From: CAYURR01 sp964446745
Lineage (GTDB): Bacteria > Bacillota > Clostridia > Lachnospirales > WQUN01
Length of the DNA stretch: 7,455 nucleotides
Direction of reading: 5' to 3'
Assembly: GCA_964446745.1 (NCBI GenBank)
Contig: CAYURR010000147.1
Coordinates: 1 to 7,455, forward strand
Positions 6,203 through 7,455 of this stretch are shown piece after piece. The notes beneath the pieces are model-generated. The model was not told where the DNA came from and made no database searches. It was given only the letters and a program-made list of their open reading frames with translations. The position numbers and the translations under genes were made by a program. Within the stretch, counting starts at the first letter, position 1; each line of letters opens with the position of its first letter.

Positions 6203-7455
6203 TTAATTATATAAATATATAACAACATTATTGTAATATGATCCGGGATAGAATGCATCTGATCTACCATATTCAATATTATATGAAGAATCTACTGCAA
6301 CTGCGTAGCATTGATCATAACTTGATAATGAGGATATGCTTGTGATGGTAAATCGCCCATAAGCGTCTGTTGTTGCCGGATAGCCACTAACAATATCATT
6401 ATTATAATTTGCACGCTTTAATACAACGTTAACGTTTGTAGCGGGTGTTGTACGATCACTCCTATATACTATACCCGATACGGTATTGTTGTAGTACCCT
6501 CCCTGATTAAGATAAATATTTACAGGCTGGGATGTGCCGTAATAACTATCTACTGTAACCGAGTAATCTGTACTTAATGCGGAACCATAACCATTATTGT
6601 CTACGCAACGGAGAACATAGCTACCACTGCTGAGCGTATTATACGGAACACTGAAGTAACCGTTGCTGTCAACCTGTGCGCTATATTGTTGTGAGCCGCC
6701 ACTAGAATACACGTTTACCCTCAGGTTACTATAGTAATATCCGTTGTTGTAGCCTTGAATCTGGCCGTAAATCTGACCTGAACCGTAACCGGACGAGCTT
6801 GTTACCTCAATGTTATTGTTTGAGGATACGTAATTATAGAACGTACTGTTCGGTATCGTGCGTGTGTAGCTCTGGTAGGTTGCAGTGATTGTATAACTAT
6901 CAGATGGCAGGCTGCTTGAGGTAAAGTTGCCGTAGCTGTCAGTATATACCGTCTCGGTATGACCGTAGTTGACACCGCGGATATATACAGATGTGCCGCT
7001 TGAAACCGCCGAACCATTCAGTGTAACCCTACCGGTGATGACGCCCGAACCTGAAGGGCCGCCGTTACTACCGTAACTTGAGGTCATGTATATATCGTTA
7101 CTCGAGCTCGATGATGACAGTGTGAATGTGTTACTTGTGTAGTTGTTGTAACCGGAGTAGCTCGCGCGAAGCGTATATCCGGAACCTGACGGTACATTGT
7201 TGATTGTAAAATAACCGCTGCTATCCGCTGTTACCGTGCTGCCGATCTGCTGGTTAGATGAGTTGTATACGCTTACAGATGCCGCCAGAGGTGAGCCCGG
7301 ATTTGAACTGCTCGAACCGCTCATAACGCGACCGGAGATCGTGTATCCTGTATTGCGCGACATCGTGTAGTCACGACTGCTTACATTTGAGTTGCTGACA
7401 GTAAACGATGACATCGTAGCATCTGCGTAACCCGATGCCGAGACATAGATCGTGT
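6203..7455 (-). CDS. Ser/Tyr/Asn-rich protein with carboxypeptidase-regulatory-like repeats (5' end outside window)
   Basis: 416 complete codons are visible and the reading frame stays open to the right edge, so this is the C-terminal part of a larger protein. The ATG at 7412-7414 is internal: the preceding codons read YVSASGYADAT, which aligns with the ends of later repeats. Four full repeats of about 85-100 residues follow, each starting with a GRV-like strand (TISGRV, VITGRV, QIYGQI, TVSGIV). Each has a central D-S/A-x-G-x-F turn (DSSGYF, DSYGNF, DSNGYF, DAYGRF) and ends in a hydrophobic strand such as VNIYLN or VVIYLY. This is the pattern of carboxypeptidase D regulatory-like (transthyretin-like) beta-sandwich domains, which occur in secreted and surface proteins. 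Linkers are rich in Gly and Ser. The protein ends NVVIYLYN, with no LPXTG motif, membrane helix or S-layer domain at this end. Export and any anchor would have to be encoded to the right. The exact role is unknown; a structural surface or matrix function is inference. Confidence 0.8.
   Translation of the reverse strand, partial: TIYVSASGYADATMSSFTVSNSNVSSRDYTMSRNTGYTISGRVMSGSSSSNPGSPLAASVSVYNSSNQQIGSTVTADSSGYFTINNVPSGSGYTLRASYSGYNNYTSNTFTLSSSSSSNDIYMTSSYGSNGGPSGSGVITGRVTLNGSAVSSGTSVYIRGVNYGHTETVYTDSYGNFTSSSLPSDSYTITATYQSYTRTIPNSTFYNYVSSNNNIEVTSSSGYGSGQIYGQIQGYNNGYYYSNLRVNVYSSGGSQQYSAQVDSNGYFSVPYNTLSSGSYVLRCVDNNGYGSALSTDYSVTVDSYYGTSQPVNIYLNQGGYYNNTVSGIVYRSDRTTPATNVNVVLKRANYNNDIVSGYPATTDAYGRFTITSISSLSSYDQCYAVAVDSSYNIEYGRSDAFYPGSYYNNVVIYLYN
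6206..7453 (-). repeat. Protein-level repeat array of beta-sandwich domains
   Basis: Approximate repeat limits on DNA, in reading order: the end of one repeat at 7453-7360, then 7342-7079, 7042-6794, 6775-6503 and 6484-6206. The repeats are similar in protein pattern but not in DNA, so they are old duplications rather than a recent tandem expansion. The last repeat is the most divergent and contains the only long basic stretch (VVLKRANYNND). Confidence 0.65.

Noticed and set aside
7412..7414. ATG as the start of the repeat protein
   Set aside because: The frame is open to the window edge, the preceding residues fit the end of another repeat, and no ribosome binding site precedes this ATG.
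6203..7455. CRISPR-like or short tandem DNA repeats suggested by recurring gtaacc/gtagct words
   Set aside because: The words come from recurring Gly, Tyr and Ser codons. There are no evenly spaced identical repeats.

Overview
The window looks like chromosomal DNA from an endospore-forming, low-to-middle GC Firmicute, most likely a member of the Clostridia. The strongest evidence is a complete gpr gene (germination/SASP protease, found only in spore formers), followed by a Clostridia-type CarD regulator. Strong AGGAGG-type ribosome binding sites and U-tract terminators agree with this. The genus cannot be fixed from the sequence.

Left part (30-2323, + strand): a tight run of three genes, gpr, a CarD-family RNA-polymerase-binding regulator and a PHP-family phosphoesterase of the histidinol-phosphatase type. 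Gaps are 22 and 1 bases, so they are probably co-transcribed. The promoter of this unit lies left of the window.

Middle part (2324-4473, + strand): a 24-codon Lys/Asn-rich mini-ORF with a strong ribosome binding site is followed 6 bases later by a strong intrinsic terminator. Only 32 bases after that comes a 642-codon translational GTPase of the Tet(M)/EF-G ribosomal-protection family. This order (leader peptide, terminator, ribosomal-protection GTPase) resembles the attenuation leader known for tet(M), and it is the most interesting feature of the window. The GTPase keeps all G motifs, but its domain IV loop lacks the Ser-Pro-Val tip that Tet(M) uses against tetracycline. Its real job may therefore differ from classical tetracycline resistance.

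Right part (4497-7455, - strand): an AT-richer gene for an AAA-like ATPase fused to a PD-(D/E)XK nuclease domain, with its own good promoter, converges on the GTPase gene with only 23 bases between the stops. Upstream of it, separated by a strong hairpin terminator, is the 3' part of a Ser/Tyr/Asn-rich protein. This protein is built of about 90-residue carboxypeptidase-regulatory-like beta-sandwich repeats, and its 5' end lies beyond the right edge.

No tRNA, rRNA, CRISPR array or insertion sequence was seen, and no gene-free stretch exceeds 300 bases.
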